NCBI RefSeq assembly: GCF_932526225.1
Contig: NC_064037.1
Span: forward strand, 16,244,601 to 16,308,600
Reading direction: 5' to 3'
DNA: 64,000 bases
Source of the DNA: Nematostella vectensis
Taxonomy: Eukaryota > Cnidaria > Anthozoa > Actiniaria > Edwardsiidae
Positions 20,868 through 31,200 of the stretch are shown piece by piece. How positions within the stretch are numbered: position 1 is the stretch's first letter; each line of letters begins with the position of its first letter. A model generated the notes under the pieces. It did no database searches and was not told the origin of the DNA. It saw only the letters and a program-made list of their open reading frames with translations. A program made the position numbers and the translations under genes.

Positions 20868-21116
20868 CACCTATTTCACATAAGGTTGTCAATGCAAATG
20901 GCGAATGGTGAATGGCTTATGGGTACTAATTATTCGTAAAATTAAAGGTGTTCAATAAAGTCCAGCAATGTCAGAGCCAAGCATTGGTAACCTTTAATGG
21001 ATAATTGTTTTGATTTATCCATATTCTTCGAGACGCATGGTTACTTTTGGCCGTAGAACTGCCATCTGCCAATCGCCATTTGCCATTTGCACTGACAACC
21101 TTTATTGAAATAGGTG
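20868..21116. mobile_element. 249-bp MITE with ~45-bp inverted repeats
   Basis: The left end CACCTATTTCACATAAGG and the reverse complement of the right end CACCTATTTCAATAAAGG continue into a shared TTGTCARTGCAAATGGC. TA flanks both ends (20866-20867 and 21117-21118), consistent with a TA target duplication. Confidence 0.75.
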
Positions 21117-21434
21117 TATCTCAGAAGCCGTATAGCAATTATCCAGAATATACTTGGAAAAAAAAAACATTCTAACAACAGCAAGTATATGAACAACACT
21201 GGGTCACTTTACTAAGAGTGATTATCCTTGTCATCTTGTATAAATATCAGATAAGGCTATAAATACCGCATCATGTACTCTGTCAAATCTACTCTGTCTA
21301 ATAAAGTTTATGTATAAAAATGTATAAAAATTTATCAGCTCCAATAAAACGCGACAATGAATTTCTTCAAGAGCTAGGCCATCTGCCGAAATATTAAGAC
21401 TACTTTCACGAATATTTTCGTTTTCCCATGGGTC

Positions 21435-21758
21435 TTAGAGGGCGTGGTGGCGACGCAATTGCATCCGGACAGATCCGATATCTCGGACAACTTCATCCAG
21501 CCTTTTCTCCAGAAATTCCTGAAACAAAGGAAACCTATCAAGGACAGCACAAAAAATCCATAGATTATTGGAAAAAGGGTTACTGCATTTCGACACTTTT
21601 TTCAAATCCACATTCCAAACATAGTTGTTTTGAAACGACAAAAACTTCATCATTTTTAAAAATTCAACTTTCCCTGTATTATCTGTTCCTCCTAAAATAG
21701 AATCGAGCTGTTTTAGTTGTAGAATGAATTTAAAGGGCAGCGTCATGGTACTGCGCAT
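21435..21758 (-). CDS. hypothetical small ORF, 107 codons
   Basis: Minus-strand frame from ATG 21758 to the stop at 21435. The C-terminal part (FQEFLEKRLDEVVRDIGSVR) is charged and helix-like, which is unusual for random AT-rich DNA. The middle contains an acceptor-like CTATTTTAG|GAGG, so only part may be coding. The start overlaps ATGCGCAGT, an NRF1-like half motif. No family recognised; could be chance. Confidence 0.25.
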   Translation of the reverse strand: MRSTMTLPFKFILQLKQLDSILGGTDNTGKVEFLKMMKFLSFQNNYVWNVDLKKVSKCSNPFSNNLWIFCAVLDRFPLFQEFLEKRLDEVVRDIGSVRMQLRRHHAL

Positions 21759-22375
21759 GTCTGGAGTCTGTGTTTATTGTTGGCTTTTTATTGTCTACAA
21801 ACAGTTGAACTTTAAGATGTCAATGCCTTGTTAAAATAATAGGCAATATTTTATTGAAAACTATGTTTATTGACAGTATGTGGTCATTTCCTTTGAATCT
21901 AAGTCTCCCACAAAGGCCCATAAGTTAATATTAGAATTTGACTGAAATTCATTGTGTCCGGGCCGAAGAGCTATTGCATAGCTCTTACCATGATCCTTTC
22001 TAACGGAATTAATTCACTACTGAGATGGACGTCTCATTTGTATAGGGTTTCATAGCATAGAAACAACACGTCATGGAAGTCAGATCTACGTGTCTAAGAT
22101 TTATTTTCTCAAGTTGCTGCTCTGTCTGTTCGAGCCCGAGTCGAACAACATCATATTTAAAGGGCGTGAAATTGACAGTTTTCAACGACGTGCAGCACAT
22201 AAATTAAAATGGAACTTTGGCAGAGATATGTATATTTACCCGAAACCAAAAGTTGAAAAGAAACTATGTGTGCGAACAAATAAGGCAAATAAGTACCTTG
22301 TCGTCCTTGGATCGTTTGGTGATGCGATGACCAGGGATGCGGCTTAAAGTGGACTCAAGCTGAAGGACAAATTGA
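21759..22375. other. no gene recognised
   Basis: Short frames on both strands without domains. A perfect small palindrome (AAGAGCTATTGCATAGCTCTT) lies near 21967. Confidence 0.3.
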
Positions 22376-22725
22376 CACGATGGTTACACGATGACTAAAG
22401 GGGTGGTGGACTCAAGCTAAAGGACAAATGGGCAAGATAGCTACACAATGACTAAAGGGGTGGACTCAAGGACAAATGGACATGATAGATACACAATGAC
22501 TAAAGGGTGGACTCAAGGACAAATGGACATGATAGATACACAATGACTAAAGGGTGGACTCAAGGACAAATGGACATGATAGATACACAATGACTAAGGG
22601 TGGACTCAAGGACAAATGGACATGATAGATACACAATGACTAAAGGGTGGACTCAAGGACAAATGGACATGATAGTTACACAATGACTAAAGGGTGGACT
22701 CAAGGTGAAGGACAAATGATAGATA
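22376..22725. repeat. 47-bp minisatellite, about 7 copies
   Basis: The unit starts GACAAATGGACATGATAGAT and continues ACACAATGACTAAAGGGTGG then ACTCAAG. The first copies are slightly longer and more diverged. Confidence 0.92.
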
Positions 22726-22799
22726 AAGATAGTTACATGACTAAATTTGTGGACTGGAACTTAATAGCAAATGGAAATGAGTTACAAGAAGACAATTAA

Positions 22800-23329
22800 A
22801 CACGAGGTTCCGCTATAAAAGGGAAAGCTCCTCCCACCCCCGGGCTCAAGAACAATCAGTTATCAATCAGCCGTCAATGAGTCAACATGTCAGGACAATT
22901 GCTCTGAGCGCTAAATTCAAATTTCATATTCAAAACCAAAATAAATATCATTCCTAGAGTTGTTCATCTAAAAATGTTTCTATCATAAAATAATGCTATA
23001 CCAAGCTGTGTGCGCTCTAAAATACGAGCATTTCTATCACAGCGCGATAATAATTTATGCAGGTGCGCTAGATAATGGATAGCGCAAAATTTAAAATTTT
23101 GCACCGAAAACGTGAGTTGATAGCAAATAACTAATTTATCAATCTCTTAAGACAACTGTCTTGTTACCTGTTCAAAAATAATTTTATTCCAGCCGACTTA
23201 GACTCAGAGATAGCAATTTTACAGGAGACTTGTAATTTGTGACAGCTAGCGTGGCCGTGTTCTGATTATAATTGCAAATTTGAGCCCGGGGATGGGAGAA
23301 GCTTTCCATTTTATAGCGGAACCCCGTGT
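22800..23329. mobile_element. 530-bp MITE flanked by TTAA
   Basis: Ends are about 50-bp imperfect inverted repeats: ACACGAGGTTCCGCTATAAA on the left, ACACGGGGTTCCGCTATAAA on the right reverse complement, both continuing to CCCCGGGCTCAA. TTAA occurs at 22796-22799 and 23330-23333. TTAA duplication is typical of piggyBac and Kolobok families; no transposase is inside. Confidence 0.8.
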
Positions 23330-23333
23330 TTAA

Positions 23334-24310
23334 GAATAAATCAGGTTGGCGCGAAATGTCTCCAGGCTCACGTTTCAGCAAAATCCTTTCTTTGACTGTT
23401 GTCAAAATCCTAGCGATAAATGTTTCATCTCTTGAAAAGGCGCTGTTATCCCTAAACTTTTACTTAGGTCTTGATATAACATAGTGAGGGAGTTATAGGT
23501 GTCTCCATTTCTCTGTCCAAAAATCTCCTTACTTAAGCCTAATGTTTTAATGTTGGTGGGAGACATGATAACTATAATAGATTGTTTTCAAATCAGCTTG
23601 TTCGAATCGTGTTTTAGAAGGTTTTCACAAGGTGAGCTTCCCACTTCTTTAGGTGTGGATGGAAACGCGGTATATCATGAATTATTTACCCTTTTCCGCT
23701 CCTCGGTCAGGCTTGAAAACTTGCGCTCCAGTCTGTGGACAACTTCATCACGTTTTTCAGAGGAAGTCTCACTCTGTGATAGAAAGAGTTAATATCTGGA
23801 TGTGAAAAACATTCCATGGAACTAAACAAGCACAGCCTACAAAAGCGCGGAAGCCTTTCATTAACTCTACCCTGCAGACAACTCTCAAAACCTCTGACCT
23901 TTTTTCCATATCATTATTTAAGAATTTAAGTACTATGTTTGATGCGCTAAATTATTACGTCGAGTCCGTCAGTTAGACCTCATCTTTTTTCTTTATTGTT
24001 TCATATGCCTATATCTTTTTGTCCTAATAAAATCAACCAAACAAACAAAATACTAAACAAATGAATAAAAGTAAGCTGGAAAAACAGCTTTTTTTAATTG
24101 AAATGCCGGAATTCAGTTAAATCAAAGCTGCAAAAGCTTAAAATTAAACATACCATCACTATCATTATCCGCAAAATATCTATAACAACCCCTTCTAGAA
24201 GGAGGAGAGGGTATGTTTTTTTTCTGGAATGACGCGATTTGTTTTGCTAAAGATGAGGCTGCTTTCTTGTTTTACATGTTTTACATTTCAAGCAAAAAGA
24301 GACACCAAAC
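23334..24310. other. no gene recognised
   Basis: Downstream of the coiled-coil gene. It may contain that gene's 3' untranslated region or an undetected last exon; no motif seen. Confidence 0.3.
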
Positions 24311-25280
24311 TTAGACATCCCCTCTCCCCAAGTAAGACCTGATTACCATGGTTACCATACTTACTGATTTACCACTAGACTTTCTCTCACGACTCCGCTC
24401 TCTGTTTTTCTTTGAATTTTCTCCAGTCTCCCACTCGGCTTGAGATGTCACACGTCCAGTCCTCAAGGCATTGAGCGCCGCCTCGGCTGCACCACTCACT
24501 AACCGCTGCCCAGCAGTGGGTGTGGACTCCGACATGTTCGTTCCAGGGCTCGAGACGTAGATGGAGGTTGGTGATTCCCCTGAAGCACGACTAGTCCTTC
24601 CAGTATGGGACCGGGTCACTTCCTGTCCTGAGTTGGTGTCTTCAAACACCACATCGAAACGCGTGACAAGATCGGATTTTTTAAGTACCAAGTTGCCTGG
24701 TGTTTTGCTACTAGACTTGTCAGGACTGTAAGCTTTGGCAAGGTTACGCTTTACCGGCGACTTGGATGGAGAGGATTTGCTAGTTTCCCAAGGAATCTCA
24801 AATTTGATGCTGAAAAGTAGGAGACCATTGAAACTAGCTTAAGAGGAATAGCTGATAGTAAAGAAATATGAATAAAAAACACAAGCAACAGCACAAGTAT
24901 AGGTGGTATTTGTCTTGTATACTGATGTCTGCTGTGCCAGTGTGCAGTGTGTGTGTGTGTGTGCTCCCTTTTGCTGCATTGATGATCATACAGCTTGCAT
25001 GACTTACCCATTAGGAGATGTTGTGACCTTTCCACTCGGCCCTTGTGGCACCTTCTGTGTCATCACACTACTGTTGGAGATGTGTGACACGTCACTGTGC
25101 CCTGAGTGTGACGTGTGCTCAGATTTGGCTGGTGAGCTCGTTCGAGGGCCTCTACTTGGGATGTCATAGTCCAACAACAAGGACCTTTGCCCTGGGTCAG
25201 AGTGCTCAGCCCTTAGTGCGACTGGGGTACCCCATGTCTTGCGCGCTGAGGGTGGGGTGTACTCAGACTTGCCTGATGAT
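24311..25280 (-). CDS. coiled-coil gene last exons: Ser/Pro-rich C-terminus
   Basis: Exons 25008-25280 and 24311-24809 join in phase 2. They encode GKSEYTPPSARKTWGTPV, a serine-rich stretch, then IKFEIPWETSKSSPSKSP and an Arg/Ser-rich end (NRERSRERKSSGKS). Many S/T-P sites suggest phosphorylation (inference). Confidence 0.65.
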
Positions 25281-28200
25281 CTGTTAAACATGTGAAATCT
25301 ATTATTTGTATGGCGCAAACTTATATGAGATTCACCCCTAGCCAGCTTACAGCCAGCATTCTCCACTAAGTTATTGGTGCTGAAGAGTTTAACTGTTGGT
25401 CGATTCCATCACATCACATCCTATTTACATAAGATAAATATATGTAGTAGTAGAACATTACCCAAGGTGCTGGCACGTGGCTTTCTTATCATAGTAACCA
25501 TAAAATTACCATGCGAGTTTAGCTACCAGTAGTGATTTAAAAAAAAATGATTTATATAGCGCCATTTCCTAAAAATCAATGGCGCTTTACATTAAAAAAC
25601 CTATACCGTATGTATGTTTTACTGTATCTTAGAACTGAGGTAACACAAGCTTCTAGAAAGCTCACATAGGTTCAACAAGTCAAATTCAGGGCCGAGAAAC
25701 AGAAAGATGGTATCCATGTCTCGACCGGGAATCGAACCTGTTTCAGCAGAGGTGAGAGGCCTCATATGCTGATGCGCTAACACACTGGGCCGCCCGTATC
25801 ATTAGGCAAGGTGCTGTACAATTCCCTTTCTTATCATAGCAACCTTGAAATTATCATGAAAGTTATTCAGCTAACATTTTGAGTTAGGCTACCAGTAGTA
25901 GATGTACATTACCCAAGTTGCTGAGCCAGTGCCTCTCTCAGAGAGTCCTCCAGAGTGGTATTACGTCGAATCAGCTTTGTTATGGTTCTACACAAGACAG
26001 AGTAGTGTACATATATGTTAAGCTTAGACTACAGTTAATTATCTCCTGTTCCATAGACTTATAGGTTTGAATGTGTTAACCATGGTCTTATAGGTTTGAA
26101 TGTGTTAACCATGGTCTCATAGGTTTGAATGTGTTTACCATGGTCTTATAGGTTTGAAAGTGTTAACCATAGTCTTATAGGTTTGAATGTGTTAACCATG
26201 GACTTATAGGTTTGAATGTGTTAACCATGGTCTTATAGGTTTGAATGTGTTAGCCACAGTCTTATAGGTTTGAATGTGTTAACCATGGTCTTATAGGTTT
26301 GAAAGTGTTAACCATGGTCTTATAGGTTTGAATGTGTTAACCATGGACTTATAGGTTTGAATGTGTTAACCATGGTCTTATAGGTTTGAATGTGTTAGCC
26401 ACGGTCTTATAGGTTTGAATGTGTTAACCATGGTCTTATAGGTTTGAATGTGTTAACCATGGTCTTATAGGTTTGAATGTGTTAACCATGGTCTTATAGG
26501 TTTGAATGTGTTAGCCACGGTCTTATAGGTTTGAATGTGTTAACCATGGTCTTATAGGTTTGAATGTGTTAACCATGGTCTTATAGGTTTGAATGTGTTA
26601 ACCATGGTCTTATAAGTTTGAATGTGTTAACCATGGTCTTATAAGTTTGAATGTGTTACTATGGTCTTATAGGTTTGAATGTGTTAACCATGGTCTTATA
26701 GGTTTGAATGTGTTAACCATGGTCTTATAGGTTTGAATGTGTTAACCATGGTCTTATAGGTTTGAATGTGTTAACCATGGTCTTATAGGTTTGAATGTGT
26801 TAACCACGGTCTTATAGGTTTGAATGTGTAAACCATGGTCTTATAGGTTTGAATGTTTCAGCCATGGTCTTATAGGTTTGAAAGTGTAAGCCATGGTCTT
26901 AAAGGTTTGAATGTGGTAAGCATGGTCTCATAGGTTTGAATGTGTTAACCATGGTCTTATAGGTTTGAATGTGTTAACCATAGACTTATAGGTTTGAATG
27001 TGTAAGCCACGGTCTTATAGGTTTGAATGTGTAAGCCACGGTCTTATAGGTTTGAATGTGTTAACCATGGTCTCATAGGTTTGAATGTGTAAGCCATGGT
27101 CTTATAGGTTTGAATGTGTTAACCATGGTCTTATAGGTTTGAATGTGTTAACCATTGTCTTATAGGTTTGAATGTGTAAGCCATGGTCTTATAGGTTTGA
27201 ATGTGGTAAGCATGGTCTTATAGGTTTGAATGTGTTAACCATGGTCTTATAGGTTTGAATGTGTTAACCATGGTCTTATAGGTTTGAATGTGTAAGCAAT
27301 GGTCTAATAGGTTTGAATGTGTTAACCATGGTCTTATAGGTTTGAATGTTTCAGCCATGGTCTCATAGGTTTGAATGTGTAAGCCACGGTCTTATAGGTT
27401 TGAATGTTTCAGCCATGGTCTTATAGGTTTGAATGTGTTAACCATGGTCTTATAGGTTTGAATGTGTTAACCATGGTCTTATAGGTTTGAATGTGTTAAC
27501 CATGGTCTTATAGGTTTGAATGTGTTAACCATGGTCTTATAGGTTTGAATGTGTTAACCATGGTCTTATAGGTTTGAATGTGTAAGCAATGGTCTCATAG
27601 GTTTGAATGTGTTAACCATGGTCTTATAGGTTTGAATATTTCAGCCATGGTCTTATAGGTTTGAATGTGTAAACCATGGTCTTATAGGTATGAATGTGTA
27701 AGCAATGGTCTCATAGGCTTGAAACTGTAAGCCATGGTCTCATAGGTTTGAATGTGTTTACCATGGTCTTATAGGTTTGAATGTGTTAACCATGGCCTTA
27801 TAGGTTTGAATGTGTAAACCATGGTCTTATAGGTTTGAATGTGTAAGCAATGGTCTTATAGGTTTGAATGTTGGTCAAGCCAAAAGAAGTCAGCAAAAGT
27901 CTGCTGAATATCTAAACATGTGTCTCACATAGCCTACTCTTATTTCTCTTGAACAAGCTGCCATCTTACTGATAGAGATCCCATTATACTGAGGACAGTG
28001 TGTGTATGCCTGGAGTTTTGATGGTTTTGATGTTTGGATGCTTGCACTCACCCACGAAGACTGTCCACCTCATCTTGTGAAGAGTTGACTTTCTCTGCCC
28101 AGGAATCTACATTGGCCTGTTTGACACAACATATAGTCAGCTCAGAAAGACAAAAGACTAACAAATATATATTATAAAAGATATTGGTAGAGTTCTCAAT

Positions 28201-31200
28201 CCCAGTTCTATCTATAAAGAACCTGAAGTTTTAGCTTGCATTCCTCCTATACAAACCTTAGTCTGATTGTGTTCTTTGGCCAGTGCATCATATTCAACAA
28301 GAAGCTACACAAAGAAAATAGCAAACAAGAAGGTTAAAGGATTTATCAGAAACACAATCTGCAAAGATAAACCCACAAGGTGCTAACCCTTTTGAGAAGT
28401 TCTTTGTCTCTTTCTGCATTCTTCTCTAGCTCTGATTTGGCCTGATGAAATAATAAAGGGCTAAATCAACTAAAAATATAATATTATACCAGTCAGGAGT
28501 GTGCGGTAAACAAGCCTTCCAAATATTATACCAGTCAGGAGTGTGTGGTAAACAAGCCTTTCAAATATTTTACCAGTCAGGAGGGTGTGGTAAACAAGCC
28601 TTTCAAATATTATACCAGTCGGGAGTGTGTGGTAAACAAGCCTTCCAAATATTATACCAGTCAGGAGTGTGTGGTAAACAAGCCTTTCAAATATTATACC
28701 AGTCAGGAGTGTGCGGTAAACAAGCCTTTCAAATTTTATACCAGTCGGGAGTGTGTGGTAAACAAGCCTTTCAAATATTATACCAGTCGAGAGTGTGTGG
28801 TAAACAAGCCTTCCAAATATTATACCAGTCAGGAGTGTGTGGTAAACAAGCCTTTCAAATATTATACCAGTCAGGAGTGTGCGGTAAACAAGCCTTCCAA
28901 ATATTATACCAGTCAGGAGTGTGTGGTAAACAAGCCTTTCAAATATTATACCAGTCAGGAGTGTGAGGTAAACAAGCCTTTCAAATATTATACCAGTCAG
29001 GAGTGCGTGGTAAACAAGCCTTTCAAATATTATACCAGTCAGGAGTGTGCGGTAAACAAGCCTTTCAAATATTATACCAGTCAGGAGTGTGTGGTAAACA
29101 AGCCTTTCAAATTTTATACCAGTCGGGAGTGTGTGGTAAACAAGCCTTTCAAATATTATACCAGTCGGGAGTGTGTGGTAAACAAGCCTTCCAAATATTA
29201 TACCAGTCAGGAGTGTGTGGTAAACAAGCCTTTCAAATATTATACCAGTCAGGAGTGTGCGGTAAACAAGCCTTTCAAATATTATACCAGTCAGGAGTGT
29301 GTGGTAAACAAGCCTTTCAAATATTATACCAGTCAGGAGTGTGAGGTAAACAAGCCTTTCAAAAATTATACCAGTCAGGAGTGTGTGGTAAACAAGCCTT
29401 TCAAATATTATACCAGTCAGGAGTGTGCGGTAAACAAGCCTTTCAAATATTATACCAGTCGGGAGTGTGTGGTAAACAAGCCTTTCTAATATTATACCAG
29501 TCAGGAGTGTGCGGTAAACAAGCCTTTCAAATATTATACCAGTCAGGAGTGTGTGGTAAACAAGCCTTTCTAATATTATACCAGTCAGGAGTGTCCGGTA
29601 AACAAGCCTTTCTAATATTATACCAGTCAGGAGTGTGTGGTAAACAAGCCTTTCTAATATTATACCAGTCAGGAGTGTCCGGTAAACAAGCCTTTCTAAT
29701 ATTATACCAGTCAGGAGTGTGTGGTAAACAAGCCTTTCAAATATTTTACCAGTCAGGAGTGTGCGGTAAACAAGCCTTTCAAATATTATACCAGTCGGGA
29801 GTGTGTGGTAAACAAGCCTTTCTAATATTATACCAGTCAGGAGTGTGCGGTAAACAAGCCTTTCAAATATTATACCAGTCAGGAGTGTGTGGTAAACAAG
29901 CCTTTCTAATATTATACCAGTCAGGAGTGTCCGGTAAACAAGCCTTTCAAATATTATACCAGTCAGGAGTGTGTGGTAAACAAGCCTTTCTAATATTATA
30001 CCAGTCAGGAGTGTCCGGTAAACAAGCCTTTCTAATATTATACCAGTCAGGAGTGTGTGGTAAACAAGCCTTTCAAATATTATACCAGTCAGGAGTGTGC
30101 GGTAAACAAGCCTTTCAAATATTATACCAGTCGGGAGTGTGTGGTAAACAAGCCTTTCTAATATTATACCAGTCAGGAGTGTGCGGTAAACAAGCCTTTC
30201 AAATATTATACCAGTCAGGAGTGTGTGGTAAACAAGCCTTTCTAATATTATACCAGTCAGGAGTGTCCGGTAAACAAGCCTTTCAAATATTATACCAGTC
30301 AGGAGTGTGTGGTAAACAAGCCTTTCTAATATTATACCAGTCAGGAGTGTCCGGTAAACAAGCCTTTCTAATATTATACCAGTCAGCAGTGTGTGGTACC
30401 TTGGAAGTGGCATCCAAGGAGGTGGAGAGCTTCCCCATCTGTTCCTCCATCTTATTCAGTGTTGTCTGCTTCTTTTCTAAGTCTGCCTTCTGTTCTGCAT
30501 ATCTCTTCTGTGTAGCTTCAGACATCTTTTGTGAAGCATCTAGCTTCATCATCCAGTCTCTCTGCATTTCCAAGAATTCATAAATTTGTTTGGATATTAA
30601 TCCTGACATAAAATATCTCCACCTGAAATAAGCTTGTGAAATCTCTCATCATTGTTTGGTAAGCAATAAACATACCATTTTTAAAACATACGCTATTCTT
30701 GTTTGCTTTCTGGATTTTTTTTGAAAAATGCTGTTTTGTAAAAAAATTTGTCTGGTGTATATGGTCATACCTTTTCTCTCTCTAGGGTTGATATACTGTC
30801 CTCAAGTTCTTGTTGATTCCTGGTTTATGGGAGAGAAGTGCAGGATGATGATTGTTCATTTTAAGGACATATTAAGCATCAACTTTGTTTTACTATGTGT
30901 TCCACACAATGTCAACTTGAAGAACATAATATTAGAGAGCTTAGCAAGTCAATGCAAACAGCATCAGAACAGGGCATGCAACCCACAAATTGCTAAAGAA
31001 CAGGCATGATGGCAAATATAGAACAGCGTTTCGCATATTTTTATTTTCTACATAATTTGTAGTCATGGATATCAATGTTTGTTTTGGAATATTTGTGGGG
31101 TTATGCACAATTCTTGATGCCATTAACATTGTCTTTTTTTATGCTACAGTATCTATTGTTGAATAGGATATTAGTTCTGACTACAAAAAGCTCCTTTTCT

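Noticed and set aside
20204..20939. Overlapping frames rich in Thr, His and Pro
   Set aside because: Translations of the 34-bp minisatellite in successive phases; no start context or domain.
26045..30399. Regular repeats resembling a CRISPR array
   Set aside because: There are no unique spacers; units are contiguous tandem repeats within introns of an animal gene.
28470..30583. Very long periodic open frames (647 codons minus, 400 and 314 codons plus)
   Set aside because: They are translations of the 42-bp minisatellite, whose length is a multiple of three; the region is an intron of the coiled-coil gene.
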